64,000 nucleotides of DNA, taken from contig JAVBJU010000003.1 of assembly GCA_031546825.1 (NCBI GenBank), positions 81,326 through 145,325 of the forward strand, written 5' to 3'. The notes under the pieces were generated by a model. That model searched no databases. It had not been told where the DNA came from and saw nothing but the letters and a program-made list of their open reading frames with translations. Of this stretch, positions 35,313 through 44,266 are shown piece by piece. Both the position numbers and the translations under genes were made by a program. Origin of the DNA: Hohaiivirga sp031546825. GTDB lineage: Bacteria > Pseudomonadota > Alphaproteobacteria > Rhizobiales > Beijerinckiaceae. Within the stretch, counting starts at the first letter, position 1, and the number at the start of each line of letters is the position of its first letter.

Positions 35313-36740
35313 ATGGCTGAAAATACCCGTAAGGGCGATGTTCGTGCAGGAGAAACTGGCGGAAAGCTGGGCCTTGCGCGGATGTCGCAGACATTCACTT
35401 CGTGGGCGGAGAAATGGTTCCCCGACGCGTTTGTGTTCGTCATTCTCGGTGTCATCATCGTTGCTGTCGCCAATCTGTTCACTGGTGCTGCTCCGGTTGC
35501 CATTGCCAAGGGTTTTGGTGACGGCTTCTGGACGCTCATTCCCTTCACCATGCAGATGGCGCTGGTGGCGATTACCGGCTATATCGTCGCCACTTCCCCG
35601 CCTTGCGAACGTTTCATTAACTGGCTCGCCAGCTTGCCGCGCACCGGTCCGGGCGCTGTCGCGTGGGTTGCCGTGGTGTCGATGGGTGCTTCCTATTTCC
35701 AGTGGGCGCTGAGTCTGGTTCTTGGTGGTCTTCTGGTGCGTGCGCTTGCCCGCCGGAAGGAACTGAACCTCGATTATCGCGCTGCCGCTGCGGCTGCCTA
35801 TCTCGGCCTCGGCGCGACCTGGGCGTTGGGTCTGAGCTCGTCGGCTGCCATGCTGCAAGCTAACCCGGCAAGTCTGCCCAAGGCGATTTCCGACATCAGT
35901 GGCGTTATTCCGCTGAGCCAGACGATCTTCCTTTGGCAGTCGGTGGTGATGGGCCTCGCCATCGTCATCATGTCAGTGATCATCGCTTATTTCTCCGCGC
36001 CGAAAGGCAACGCGGTCCGTACTGCCGAGGACATGGGCTGTGATGTGTCGGCTGCATCCACTGCCAGAGAAAAGCACACGCGCCCCGGCGAATGGCTTGA
36101 GTTTACGCCGATCCTGCCGTGGCTGATCGTGTTGTTGGCCGCCGCCTTCCTCGTCAATGAGTTCGTCAAGAAAGATGCCCTCACGGTCATCTCAAGCCTG
36201 AACAACTACAACTTCGTGTTCTTGATGGTCGGCCTGTTCCTTCACCGGAATATCCGCAGCTTCCTCAATGCGCTTGGCAAGGCCATTCCGAATGCGGCAG
36301 GCGTCATCATTCAGTTCCCGTTCTACGGCTCCATCGCCACGATGCTGACCGCGGTGCCGGGTGCCGATGGTGTCACCATCTCCCACCACATTGCCAATGC
36401 CTTCGTCAGTGTTGCCAGCACCGGCACATTCCCGGTGGTCATCGGACTGTACTCGGCAGTGCTCGGCTTCTTCGTGCCGTCGGGTGGTGGAAAGTGGATC
36501 ATCGAAGCGCCGTATGTCTTCCAGTCTGCCGTGCAGTTGAAGGCGCATATGGGCTGGGCGGTTCAGGTTTATAACGCCGCTGAGGCGTTGCCTAACCTCA
36601 TCAACCCGTTCTGGATGTTGCCGCTGCTTGGTGTGCTTGGGCTCAAGGCGAGGGACATCGTCGGGTTCTGCTTCACGCAGTTGCTGTTCCACTTCCCGGT
36701 GGTTCTGTTCCTGCTGTGGCTCCTTGCACCGCAGATCTAA
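35313..36740 (+). CDS. atoE: Short-chain fatty acid transporter AtoE
   Basis: A 475-aa polytopic membrane protein of the AtoE/TIGR00366 family that imports short-chain fatty acids such as butyrate or acetoacetate. About 11-12 spans are visible. Family segments include FPDAFVFVILGVIIV, FGDGFWTLIPFTMQMALV, FLMVGLFLH, AGVIIQFPFYGSI, FFVPSGGGKWIIEAP and NPFWMLPLLGVLGLKARDIVGF. TTGAGGAGAATAAC precedes the ATG. It is first in the sigma-54-driven transcript, and a hairpin follows it before atoB, which may lower downstream expression. In E. coli the order is atoDAEB, so the order here is rearranged. Confidence 0.92.
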   Translation: MAENTRKGDVRAGETGGKLGLARMSQTFTSWAEKWFPDAFVFVILGVIIVAVANLFTGAAPVAIAKGFGDGFWTLIPFTMQMALVAITGYIVATSPPCERFINWLASLPRTGPGAVAWVAVVSMGASYFQWALSLVLGGLLVRALARRKELNLDYRAAAAAAYLGLGATWALGLSSSAAMLQANPASLPKAISDISGVIPLSQTIFLWQSVVMGLAIVIMSVIIAYFSAPKGNAVRTAEDMGCDVSAASTAREKHTRPGEWLEFTPILPWLIVLLAAAFLVNEFVKKDALTVISSLNNYNFVFLMVGLFLHRNIRSFLNALGKAIPNAAGVIIQFPFYGSIATMLTAVPGADGVTISHHIANAFVSVASTGTFPVVIGLYSAVLGFFVPSGGGKWIIEAPYVFQSAVQLKAHMGWAVQVYNAAEALPNLINPFWMLPLLGVLGLKARDIVGFCFTQLLFHFPVVLFLLWLLAPQI

Positions 36741-36746
36741 AAAATG

Positions 36747-36792
36747 GCCTGGAACGCAATTTAGTGACTTGTGTTCCAGGCTTTTCCTTTTC
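36747..36792 (+). terminator. Hairpin with short U tracts between atoE and atoB
   Basis: GCCTGGAAC (36747-36755) pairs perfectly with GTTCCAGGC (36773-36781), followed by TTTTCCTTTTC. It starts 6 bp after the atoE stop. With a 17-base loop and an interrupted U tract it may be a partial terminator inside the ato cluster. Confidence 0.6.
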
Positions 36793-36860
36793 GTGGGCAG
36801 TTTCCTTTCTATCGGTAAAACGATAAGGTGAGTTAGTCTTTCGTCCAATTGCTAGCGTAT

Positions 36861-36875
36861 CCCCATTGCATGGGG
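36861..36875. repeat. Inverted repeat upstream of atoB
   Basis: CCCCATTGCATGGGG is a perfect 6-3-6 palindrome, 78 bp upstream of the atoB start. It could be an operator or a small hairpin. A second hairpin (GCCTGG 36919-36924 with CCAGGC 36930-36935) sits just upstream of the atoB Shine-Dalgarno. Confidence 0.4.
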
Positions 36876-36952
36876 GGACAGCGCTTCGCACCGCGGACGG
36901 GCAAAGTGGAAAAGCAATGCCTGGAGCATCCAGGCTTGTCAGGAGGCATTTC

Positions 36953-38131
36953 ATGGGTCACGCAGTTATCGTCAGTGCGGTGCGCACAGCTATCGGCAGC
37001 TTCAATGGGTCGCTTGCTTCGGTTGCAGCGCCGCAGCTTGGCGCAATCGCCGCAAAAGAAGCCATCGCGCGAGCGGGCATCAGCGCGGATGTCATCGAGG
37101 AAGCAGTTCTCGGCAACGTGCTGCAGGCTGGTCTCGGCCAGAATACGGCGCGTCAGGTGGTACTTGGTGCGGGCTTGCCCGATACCACGCCAGCCACCAC
37201 CATCAATATCGTTTGCGGTTCCGGTCTCAAGAGCGTGGCGTTTGCCGCCCAGATGATCGCTGCCGGTGATGTCTCAACGGTTCTCGCTGGCGGCATGGAG
37301 AACATGTCAGCCGCGCCTTACATCCTCGACAAGGCACGTTGGGGCTATCGCATGGGCGACGGCAAGCTCATGGACATCATGGTCAATGACGGCCTGTTCT
37401 GCGCGTTCAACAAATATCATATGGGCATCACTGCCGAGAACGTTGCCGAGCGTTACAAGATTTCCCGTACCGAGCAGGACGAGATTGCCCTGCGCTCGCA
37501 GCAGCGCGCCATCGCCGCTATCAATGCCGGTGCTTTCAAGAAGGAAATCGTCCCGGTCACCATCAAGGGCCGCAAGGGCGATGTCATATTCGACACCGAT
37601 GAATATCCGCGCGCCGACGCCACGGCAGAATCCTTTGCCAAGCTGAAGCCCGCCTTCAAGCCCGATGGCTCCGTCACCGCTGGTAATGCTTCCGGCATCA
37701 ATGACGGCGCTGCCGCGCTCATCATCATGAGCGAAGAGAAGGCCAAGGCTCTCGGCCTCAAGCCGCTGGCCCGCATCCGCAGCTACGCCGCAGGTGGTGT
37801 GGACCCGGCCTTCATGGGTATGGGCCCGGTGCCTTCAACCCAGAAAGCCTTGAAGAAGGCCGGATTGACGGTGAAGGACCTCGACCTGATCGAAGCGAAC
37901 GAAGCCTTCGCGGCCCAGTTCGGGGCTGTCGGCAAGGAACTCGGCTTTGATCTTGAGAAAACCAACGTCAATGGCGGCGCAATTGCGCTCGGCCACCCGA
38001 TCGGCGCCTCCGGTGCCCGTATTCTGGTGACGTTGTTGCATGCGCTTGAAGCCCGTAACAAGACGCTGGGTCTCGCGACGCTCTGCGTCGGCGGCGGCCA
38101 GGGTGTGTCGGTGATTGTCGAACGCATCTAA
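36953..38131 (+). CDS. atoB: Acetyl-CoA acetyltransferase (thiolase) AtoB
   Basis: A 392-aa biosynthetic/degradative-type thiolase that splits acetoacetyl-CoA into two acetyl-CoA. The nucleophilic Cys is in NIVCGSGLKSV (about residue 88), the His in GGAIALGHPIGASGARI and the second Cys in CVGGGQGVSVIVE. The ATG at 36953 has AGGAGG upstream and gives the usual N-terminus MGHAVIVSAVRTAIGSFNG; the longer frame upstream is not coding. It follows atoE after 212 bp that contain a hairpin, and atoD follows after 20 bp. Confidence 0.95.
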   Translation: MGHAVIVSAVRTAIGSFNGSLASVAAPQLGAIAAKEAIARAGISADVIEEAVLGNVLQAGLGQNTARQVVLGAGLPDTTPATTINIVCGSGLKSVAFAAQMIAAGDVSTVLAGGMENMSAAPYILDKARWGYRMGDGKLMDIMVNDGLFCAFNKYHMGITAENVAERYKISRTEQDEIALRSQQRAIAAINAGAFKKEIVPVTIKGRKGDVIFDTDEYPRADATAESFAKLKPAFKPDGSVTAGNASGINDGAAALIIMSEEKAKALGLKPLARIRSYAAGGVDPAFMGMGPVPSTQKALKKAGLTVKDLDLIEANEAFAAQFGAVGKELGFDLEKTNVNGGAIALGHPIGASGARILVTLLHALEARNKTLGLATLCVGGGQGVSVIVERI

Positions 38132-38151
38132 GTAGAGTTTGGAGCACTACT

Positions 38152-38802
38152 ATGAAATCAAAAGTTATAAATATTTCAGACGCTTCTCGCCATTTTCGTG
38201 ATGGTATGAGTGTTCTGTTCGGGGGCTTCATGGGCGTGGGTACACCTCCGCTCCTGATTCAGGCGCTGATGGATAGCGGCGTGAAAAACCTGACGATTAT
38301 CGGCAATGACACCTCGTTCCCGGAAACCGGCGTTGGCCCGCTCGTGGTCAACAAGCGGGTCAGCAAGGTCATCACCTCGCATATCGGTCTCAACCCTGAA
38401 ACTGGTCGCCAGATGATGGCGGGCGAGATTGAGGTGGAACTGGTTCCGCAAGGCACGCTGATCGAGCGTATCCGCGCTGGCGGCTCGGGCCTCGGTGGTG
38501 TGCTCACCCCGACCGGCCTCGGCACCGATGTCGAGAAGGGCAAGCAGCGCGTCAACGTGCAGGGCAAGGATTACTTGCTCGAAACGGCCATCCGCGCTGA
38601 CCTCGCCTTGCTCCATGCCTGCCGTGGCGACAAGGCCGGTAATCTTTATTACAAACTCTCAACCCGCAACTTCAATCCGATTGTGGCATTGGCTGGCGAG
38701 ATCGTTCTCGCTCAGGTTGATGAATTGGTCGAGATCGGCGAGCTGTGCCCGGATAGCATCATGACTCCGGCCACTCTCGTTGACGGCGTTGTGAAGGGGT
38801 AA
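38152..38802 (+). CDS. atoD: Acetate CoA-transferase alpha subunit AtoD
   Basis: A 216-aa subunit of acetoacetyl-CoA:acetate/butyrate CoA-transferase, which activates short-chain acids with CoA from acetyl-CoA. The N-terminal VLFGGFMGVGTPPLLIQAL is the CoA-binding Gly-rich loop, and GGSGLGGVLTPTGLGTDVE and SARNF-like STRNFNPIVALA match the E. coli AtoD layout. Length is the same as E. coli AtoD, near 220. It ends 5 bp before atoA. Confidence 0.95.
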   Translation: MKSKVINISDASRHFRDGMSVLFGGFMGVGTPPLLIQALMDSGVKNLTIIGNDTSFPETGVGPLVVNKRVSKVITSHIGLNPETGRQMMAGEIEVELVPQGTLIERIRAGGSGLGGVLTPTGLGTDVEKGKQRVNVQGKDYLLETAIRADLALLHACRGDKAGNLYYKLSTRNFNPIVALAGEIVLAQVDELVEIGELCPDSIMTPATLVDGVVKG

Positions 38803-38807
38803 GACCA

Positions 38808-39464
38808 ATGAACGCAAAAGAATTAATTGCCCGCCGCGTGGCGCTGGAACTCCATGACGGCGACACCGTCAATCTCGGTATCGGCCTGCCGACCCTGGTG
38901 GTGAACTATCTTCCGAAGGATGTGAGCATCACCTTGCAGTCGGAAAACGGTTTTCTCGGCCTTGGTCCGGTGACCGAGCCAAACCCGTATCTCGTCAATG
39001 CCGGTGGTCAGCAGTGCGGCATGGTCCCCGGTGGTTCGACCTTCGACAGCTCGTTCTCGTTCGCGCTGATCCGTGGCGGTCACGTCGATGCTTGCGTGCT
39101 CGGCGGTTTGCAGGTTGCCCAGAACGGCGACCTCGCCAACTGGATGGTGCCCGGCAAGATGGTCCCCGGCATGGGCGGCGCGATGGATCTCGTCGTCGGC
39201 TCCCGCAAGGTGATCGTTGCCATGGAGCATTGCTCCAAGGACGGCTCCTCGAAAGTGCTCAAGGCCTGTAATCTGCCACTGACCGCCGTGCAATGCGTCT
39301 CGGTGCTGGTGACGGAACTCGCCGTGTTCACCTTCCAGAAGGGCGCTCCGTGCCCGACCCTGGTTGAGCTTGCTCCGGGCGTCGATCTGGAAACCGTGAA
39401 GAAGGCCACCGAAGCCGAATTCATCGTGTCGAAAGACCTCAAGACAATGGCCATTGGCGCGTAA
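38808..39464 (+). CDS. atoA: Acetate CoA-transferase beta subunit AtoA
   Basis: A 218-aa catalytic subunit. The SENGFLGLGP segment contains the active-site Glu (about residue 46) that forms the CoA thioester. Other signatures are VNLGIGLPTLVVNYLP, FALIRGGHVDACVLGGLQV and VPGMGGAMDLV. With AtoD it forms the CoA-transferase. It is the last gene of the cluster and is followed by a strong terminator 25 bp past the stop. Confidence 0.96.
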   Translation: MNAKELIARRVALELHDGDTVNLGIGLPTLVVNYLPKDVSITLQSENGFLGLGPVTEPNPYLVNAGGQQCGMVPGGSTFDSSFSFALIRGGHVDACVLGGLQVAQNGDLANWMVPGKMVPGMGGAMDLVVGSRKVIVAMEHCSKDGSSKVLKACNLPLTAVQCVSVLVTELAVFTFQKGAPCPTLVELAPGVDLETVKKATEAEFIVSKDLKTMAIGA

Positions 39465-39489
39465 TAAACCGCGAAATTTTGAAATGATG

Positions 39490-39512
39490 CGCCCGGCTCT
39501 GCCGGGCGTTTT
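39490..39512 (+). terminator. Intrinsic terminator of the ato cluster
   Basis: CGCCCGGC (39490-39497) pairs perfectly with GCCGGGCG (39501-39508) across a 3-base loop, followed by TTTTCG. Confidence 0.85.
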
Positions 39513-39638
39513 CGTTATGGAGGTCGCGCGCAAATTATACTGATCCCTCATGCCGGGTCTTTTGGTCGTATTTAAGAGCGTTGGGAACCATGCAATCGTT
39601 TTTGAGCGTTTTGGCCTGACCTGAGAAGATCTGTTTTC

Positions 39639-40664
39639 ATGACCAAGTTTTCCCTCTGGCTGGTTGGTTTCTGGTTGCTCTTCGCAAATGCAGCGTATTC
39701 TGCGGAGGCGATTGGCTTCCGGCAGGTTGAACTCGGTCAGGGCGGGGCGCGGCCGCTTAGTGTATCCCTATGGTATCCCGTAGAGGGTGGCGTCAGTACC
39801 GAGACTGTCGGTGAGAACAGAGCGTTCGTTGGAGTTCAAGTGGTCCGGGATGGTACTCCCGATACCACTACCCGACCGCTGGTGGTTCTGTCCCATGGGT
39901 ATGGTGGCTCCTGGCGCAATCTCAATTGGCTTGCGGGTGAACTCGTCGGGCAGGGATATATTGTTGCCGCTCCAGATCACCCCGGTACAACGGTATTTAA
40001 TAAAGACCCAGCGCACGCATCAATGTTGTGGGAGCGCCCGCGTGATCTGAGCCGTGTTATCGATGCGGTGATGGAAAATCCGGGTTGGGCAGGGACGGTT
40101 GTTCCTGGCAGGATCGCCGCGGTTGGACATTCATTGGGAGGATGGGCCGTGATCGCGCTGGCCGGAGCGCGCTTTGATCCGGCCCGGTTTGTAAAGCACT
40201 GCCTGAACAATAGCAGTTTGTGGGCTTGCTGGTTTCAGGAGGAACTGGGGCTGGCATCTCCCGCACTCGGGGGGGCCATGGGCGACTCGCGCGTCGGCGC
40301 TTTCGTATCGCTTGATCTGGGGCTGGCCAGAGGGTTCTCACCTGAAAGCCTTGCGGCGATTACCAAGCCGACTCTTGTCATTGCGGCGGGGATTGATATT
40401 GGCGGCATGCCAGCAAGCCTCGAATCCCATTACATTACTGAGCACTTGCCAAAAGACCGTGTCACCAGCATTGAAATCGTTGGGGCGATGCATTTCAGCT
40501 TCATGCAGCTCTGTAAGCCCGGGGCTGCGACATTGCTTGAGGAGGAGAAGCCGGGTGACGGTATTGTCTGTAAGGACGGTGATAACCGCACCAGAGACGA
40601 CATTCATCGGCAGGTTGCCGATCTGGTAATCAACTTTTTAGCGAAGGCGATACCTACACCATAG
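39639..40664 (+). CDS. Secreted alpha/beta hydrolase, dienelactone-hydrolase/PAF-acetylhydrolase type
   Basis: A 341-aa protein with a signal peptide (MTKFSLWLVGFWLLFANAAYS). The alpha/beta-hydrolase core shows the oxyanion region PLVVLSHGYGGSWRN, the nucleophile elbow VGHSLGGWAV and a C-terminal His in GAMHFSFMQLC. The N-terminal LSVSLWYPVEG strand is typical of bacterial predicted dienelactone hydrolases and PAF-acetylhydrolase-like proteins. Cysteines in the cap (HCLNNSSLWACW and LCKPG..VCKDGD) could form disulfides in the periplasm. The substrate is unknown. It stands alone after the ato terminator and is convergent with moaA, 8 bp apart. Confidence 0.82.
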   Translation: MTKFSLWLVGFWLLFANAAYSAEAIGFRQVELGQGGARPLSVSLWYPVEGGVSTETVGENRAFVGVQVVRDGTPDTTTRPLVVLSHGYGGSWRNLNWLAGELVGQGYIVAAPDHPGTTVFNKDPAHASMLWERPRDLSRVIDAVMENPGWAGTVVPGRIAAVGHSLGGWAVIALAGARFDPARFVKHCLNNSSLWACWFQEELGLASPALGGAMGDSRVGAFVSLDLGLARGFSPESLAAITKPTLVIAAGIDIGGMPASLESHYITEHLPKDRVTSIEIVGAMHFSFMQLCKPGAATLLEEEKPGDGIVCKDGDNRTRDDIHRQVADLVINFLAKAIPTP

Positions 40665-40672
40665 GGGAGCGC

Positions 40673-41725
40673 TTACCCCCCCGTCACGCTCATATGCCGC
40701 TTCACCGCCGGGCGGTTGGTCTCGCGGTCGATGATGAAGTCATGCCCTTTCGGCTTGCGGGCGATGGCTTCACGGATGGCGGTACGCAGCAGATCATTGT
40801 CTTCGGAGGCGCGTAGTGGCGAGCGCAAATCCGCGTCGGCATCCTGGCCGAGACACATGAAAAGCTCGCCGGTGCAGGTGAGGCGCACGCGGTTGCAGGT
40901 TTCGCAGAAGATGTGGCTCATGGGGGTGATGAAGCCAAGCCTGCCGCCGGTTTCGCCAATCTCCACATAGCGGGCAGGGCCGCCAGTATTGAGCGGGAGG
41001 TCCTTGAGCGTAAAGCGCTGTTCAAGCCGCGACCGCACATCGCTGAGCGGCAGATATTGATCGACGCGGTGGGCTCCGACATCGCCCATGGGCATCACTT
41101 CGATCAGCGTCATGTCCATGGCGCGCTCGTGTGCCCAGCGCATCAGGTCTTCGATCTCGTCTTCGTTGAAGCCTTTTAGTGCGACGGTATTGATCTTGAG
41201 CTTCAACCCGGCTTTGCGCGCGGCTTCAATTCCAGCAAGCACCTTGTTGAGGTCGCCCCAGCGGGTGATCTCATGAAACTTCTTGGCATCAAGGGTGTCG
41301 AGCGAAACATTGATACGCCGCACGCCGCAATCAACCAGCTCCTCCGCCAACTTGCTCAGTTGGGAGCCGTTGGTGGTGATGGTGAGTTCTTCCAGGGCAC
41401 CGGAAACGATATGGCGTTTCAGCGAGCGCATGAGTCCGAGAATATTGCGCCGCACCAGAGGCTCCCCCCCGGTGAAGCGCAGCTTTTTAACGCCCATCTC
41501 GATGAACGTGCTACACAAACGGTCGAGTTCTTCAAGCGAGAGCAGATCCTTGCGCGGCAGGAAGGTCATATCCTCGGCCATGCAATAGACACAGCGGAAG
41601 TCGCAACGGTCGGTCACTGACACGCGTAAGTAGGTGATGGCGCGGTTGAAGGGGTCAACGAGACGTGCCGGGGCCTCAGCCGGCGGAGTGGAAAGAACTT
41701 GCAAAGGCCTGTCGTAATGCGTCAC
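40673..41725 (-). CDS. moaA: GTP 3',8-cyclase MoaA
   Basis: A 350-aa radical-SAM enzyme that starts molybdenum cofactor synthesis by cyclising GTP. The first cluster motif is SVTDRCDFRCVYCMAE (CxxxCxxC), and the C-terminal cluster is in CETCNRVRLTCTGELFMC. The FTGGEPLVR motif binds SAM, and the protein ends in the essential double glycine (HMSVTGG). I prefer GTG 41725 (AGGG eight bases upstream) to the adjacent TTG at 41728. No other moa or moe gene is in the window. Confidence 0.95.
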   Translation of the reverse strand: MTHYDRPLQVLSTPPAEAPARLVDPFNRAITYLRVSVTDRCDFRCVYCMAEDMTFLPRKDLLSLEELDRLCSTFIEMGVKKLRFTGGEPLVRRNILGLMRSLKRHIVSGALEELTITTNGSQLSKLAEELVDCGVRRINVSLDTLDAKKFHEITRWGDLNKVLAGIEAARKAGLKLKINTVALKGFNEDEIEDLMRWAHERAMDMTLIEVMPMGDVGAHRVDQYLPLSDVRSRLEQRFTLKDLPLNTGGPARYVEIGETGGRLGFITPMSHIFCETCNRVRLTCTGELFMCLGQDADADLRSPLRASEDNDLLRTAIREAIARKPKGHDFIIDRETNRPAVKRHMSVTGG

Positions 41726-41885
41726 CAAAAATGCCCTGATCTTGCGCCGTCGGTCGGCAAGGACTATGTGCTCGCGAGAGCGGCGGGCGCATTGCCCTGT
41801 TCGGTTCTAAAGGAGCCGTTCCTCTCGGACAACAGGCAAGAGGCAAATAGCTGCGCGACATTGTTGCAGCTCAAAGGAGTAAGCC

Positions 41886-42275
41886 ATGACATCAGCGCAG
41901 GGCAAGACGACCCGCTGGCCGACGGAACTGAAGCTCAGCAAGGATAAAAGGCTTATCACCGTCGTCTTTGATGATGGCATGGCGTTTGACATGTCTGCGG
42001 AGTATCTGCGGGTTTCGAGCCCCTCTGCCGAAGTGCGGGGACACAGCCCGGCGCAACGTAAGACGGTTTACGGCAAGATCGATGTGAGCATTGCCGCTCT
42101 CAACCCCATCGGAAATTACGCTGTGCAGATCGTATTCAATGACGGCCATGACAGCGGTTTTTATGATTGGGGCTACCTTTACGAACTGGGTACCGAATAC
42201 GTGGTGCGCTGGGAGGCCTATCTCAAGGAGCTTGACGAAAAACGCCTTCGGCGTGAGCCCCTGTTCCCCCAATAG
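41886..42275 (+). CDS. DUF971 family protein
   Basis: A 129-aa protein with the DUF971 (gamma-butyrobetaine hydroxylase N-terminal-like) fold. Its signatures are WPTELKLSKDKRLITVVFDDG, LRVSSPSAEVRGHSP, GNYAVQIVFNDGHDSGFYDWGYL. Such proteins often sit near Fe-S or molybdenum cofactor genes, as here next to moaA, but have no agreed function. CAAAGGAGTAAGCC gives a good ribosome binding site before the ATG. A bidirectional hairpin follows directly. Confidence 0.88.
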   Translation: MTSAQGKTTRWPTELKLSKDKRLITVVFDDGMAFDMSAEYLRVSSPSAEVRGHSPAQRKTVYGKIDVSIAALNPIGNYAVQIVFNDGHDSGFYDWGYLYELGTEYVVRWEAYLKELDEKRLRREPLFPQ

Positions 42276-42278
42276 CAA

Positions 42279-42302
42279 AGGACCGGCGCGAAAGCCGGTC
42301 CT
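42279..42302. terminator. Bidirectional hairpin between convergent genes
   Basis: AGGACCGGC (42279-42287) pairs perfectly with GCCGGTCCT (42294-42302) around a 6-base loop. It lies between the DUF971 gene (+) and the L,D-transpeptidase gene (-). U tracts are short on both sides. Confidence 0.65.
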
Positions 42303-42331
42303 CACTTAAACCCCTTGCGGTTCCAGCGGGA

Positions 42332-42916
42332 CTACCGCTGGATTGTCACGCGGGTGCCGACTTTGGCGCGGCCATAGAGATCAATGACATCGTCGTTGGT
42401 CATGCGGATGCAGCCGGACGAGACCGCCTCGCCGATGGTCTCTGGCTCATTGGAGCCGTGGATGCGGTAGATGGTCGAGCCAAGATACATGGCGCGCGCA
42501 CCGAGCGGATTATCGAGACCGCCCTTCATGTGACGCGGCAGATCGGGGCGGCGCTTCAGCATGGCTGAGGGCGGACGCCAATCGGGCCATTCACGCTTGT
42601 TGCTGATTGCCACCGAACCGCCCCAGGTGAAGCCGGGGCGACCAACGCCAATGCCGTATTTTAGCGCCTGACGGTCTGGCAGCACGTAATAGAGGCGGCG
42701 TTCCTTGGTTGAAATGATAATGGTGCCCGGCGCATATTTACCATCATAGTCCACCAGTTCACGCGGAATGGCCGATTCTTGCGGGCGGTTATCCCCATCA
42801 GGGGAAACGAGCGGCATGCGCGTCAGCGGGTCAATTTCCTCGTAGGCGAGGGCAGGGCTCACGGCGAGCGTGGCAAAAACAAAGCTGAAGGCGAAGCGGT
42901 TAAAGCGGCCGACCAT
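42332..42916 (-). CDS. L,D-transpeptidase (YkuD family)
   Basis: A 194-aa periplasmic enzyme with a signal peptide (ending SPALAYEE, about residue 24). The YkuD catalytic motif is HGSNEPETIGEAVSSGCIRM, with the nucleophilic Cys and the upstream His. The strand IIISTKERRLYYVLPD is the typical domain start. It cross-links peptidoglycan by 3-3 bonds or attaches proteins to it; several paralogues are usual in this order. The ATG at 42916 has AGAGGA upstream; an earlier in-frame ATG would spoil the signal peptide. Confidence 0.93.
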   Translation of the reverse strand: MVGRFNRFAFSFVFATLAVSPALAYEEIDPLTRMPLVSPDGDNRPQESAIPRELVDYDGKYAPGTIIISTKERRLYYVLPDRQALKYGIGVGRPGFTWGGSVAISNKREWPDWRPPSAMLKRRPDLPRHMKGGLDNPLGARAMYLGSTIYRIHGSNEPETIGEAVSSGCIRMTNDDVIDLYGRAKVGTRVTIQR

Positions 42917-43117
42917 GGCATCCTCTTGAAATCGGGTAATGGGGCCAAGGCCCAAGAGCGTAACGCGCTTCCTCATATAATAGTTCTCTCTTCTCGCCTA
43001 TGGTCGAAAGCAAAGCTCCTTAATAAGGTGCGAATAACCGGGTTCGGCGAGGAAAAAATCATAAATCGGACAGAACCGCTTGACGCCGTTTCGCTCTACG
43101 CCTAGAAGCCGCTCAGA

Positions 43118-43192
43118 GGGTGCGTAGCTCAGCGGGAGAGCATTCGCTTCACACGCGAAGGGTCACAGGTTCAATCCCTGTCGCGCCCACCA
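43118..43192 (+). tRNA. tRNA-Val(CAC)
   Basis: A complete 75-base cloverleaf. The acceptor stem GGGTGCG pairs with CGCGCCC, the D arm is GCTC/GAGC, and the anticodon stem TTCGC/GCGAA holds loop TTCACAC with anticodon CAC (codon GUG). The T arm is ACAGG/CCTGT with loop TTCAATC. The CCA end is encoded (43190-43192). No integrase gene or repeat of its 3' end is near. Confidence 0.95.
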
Positions 43193-43383
43193 TTTTTCAT
43201 AAAAATTCAAACCATCTACGGGTGTCGGAAATGACCGGCAACCCGTTGGTGGTTTTTGTTCGCCCTGAAGATGGGGTATGCCTGTCAGTGCCGGGCTGAC
43301 CAGTGCCAATATTTTGGTTACAAAGGTCTGCTCGTTGATATTCCGGCGGAGGATAAGCGCGCGAAGCGCTTTTTTCTGAAAGG

Positions 43384-44055
43384 CTATTTCAAAAGCAACC
43401 GCTCCACCGCCGCTTGCATGGCGTCAAAATGTTCTACCACAATATCGGGCTTAAGGTCGGCGATGGGCGTGTCGGTGTATCCGAACGGAACACCAATGAC
43501 CGGGATGTTCGCCTGGCGCGCGGTGTCGATGTCGGTTTTGGAATCGCCTACCATGACGGCACGGCGCACGTCGCCACCGGCTCGGGCAATGGTTTCGGTC
43601 AGGTGACGCGGATCGGGTTTGTGGAAGGGGAAAGTGTCGCGCCCCGCTACGAAGACAAAGCGATCAAGAATGCCAAGCTGCTCCAGCAGCGCCAAAGATT
43701 GATCTTCAAATTTGTTGGTGCAGACCGCCGCGCGGATACCGGCGGCGCGCATCCGATCAAGCGCTTCCGGCACACCGGGGAACAGGGTGGTGTGGACGCA
43801 GAGATTGGCGCTATATGTGCGAATAAAATGGTGAAACAGCTCCTCGTGCCGCTGTTCGTTGATGCTGATTCCCGATTGTCTGAAACCGCGTTCAATCAGC
43901 GCGCGCGCTCCGGCCCCGATCAGCTCCTTGGCTCCCTCCAGCGGCAGCGGTGCCAGGTTCTCTTCGGCTAAAACGCTGTTGAGCGTGGCGATCAGGTCTC
44001 CTGCGGTATCTGCGAGGGTTCCATCAAGGTCGAAAACGGCGAGGGCTTCAGACAT
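43384..44055 (-). CDS. gph: Phosphoglycolate phosphatase
   Basis: A 223-aa HAD-superfamily phosphatase. Motif I is FDLDGTLADT (residues 7-16) with the nucleophilic Asp. Motif II is in AAVCTNK, motif III is the Lys in FPFHKPDP, and motif IV is VMVGDSKTDIDTA. The small helical cap fits the Gph subfamily, which hydrolyses 2-phosphoglycolate from DNA repair or oxygenation. The ATG at 44055 has GGAGCG upstream; the extended frame before it is not coding. Related HAD enzymes with other substrates cannot be excluded. Confidence 0.88.
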   Translation of the reverse strand: MSEALAVFDLDGTLADTAGDLIATLNSVLAEENLAPLPLEGAKELIGAGARALIERGFRQSGISINEQRHEELFHHFIRTYSANLCVHTTLFPGVPEALDRMRAAGIRAAVCTNKFEDQSLALLEQLGILDRFVFVAGRDTFPFHKPDPRHLTETIARAGGDVRRAVMVGDSKTDIDTARQANIPVIGVPFGYTDTPIADLKPDIVVEHFDAMQAAVERLLLK

Positions 44056-44266
44056 GTTTTTTCGCTCCAAGGTCGGCCCCCCTACATACGCTGTTGTTCT
44101 TCGGGGGAAAAGAGCCGTTAATGACGCGCTCCATCGCGGCTGAGCGCTATTACATGTGGAACCCTGTCGAAGCCTTATCAATTTCGCCACAAAGTGCCTT
44201 ATTCTGCAGTGTGATTCGGGGTTCTCAGGTGGGCCGTGATCCGTGTTTATTGGGATGGAGAAAAAG

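Noticed and set aside
43118..43192. tRNA-Val as an integration site
   Set aside because: No integrase gene and no repeat of the tRNA 3' end is seen downstream; flanking genes are housekeeping.
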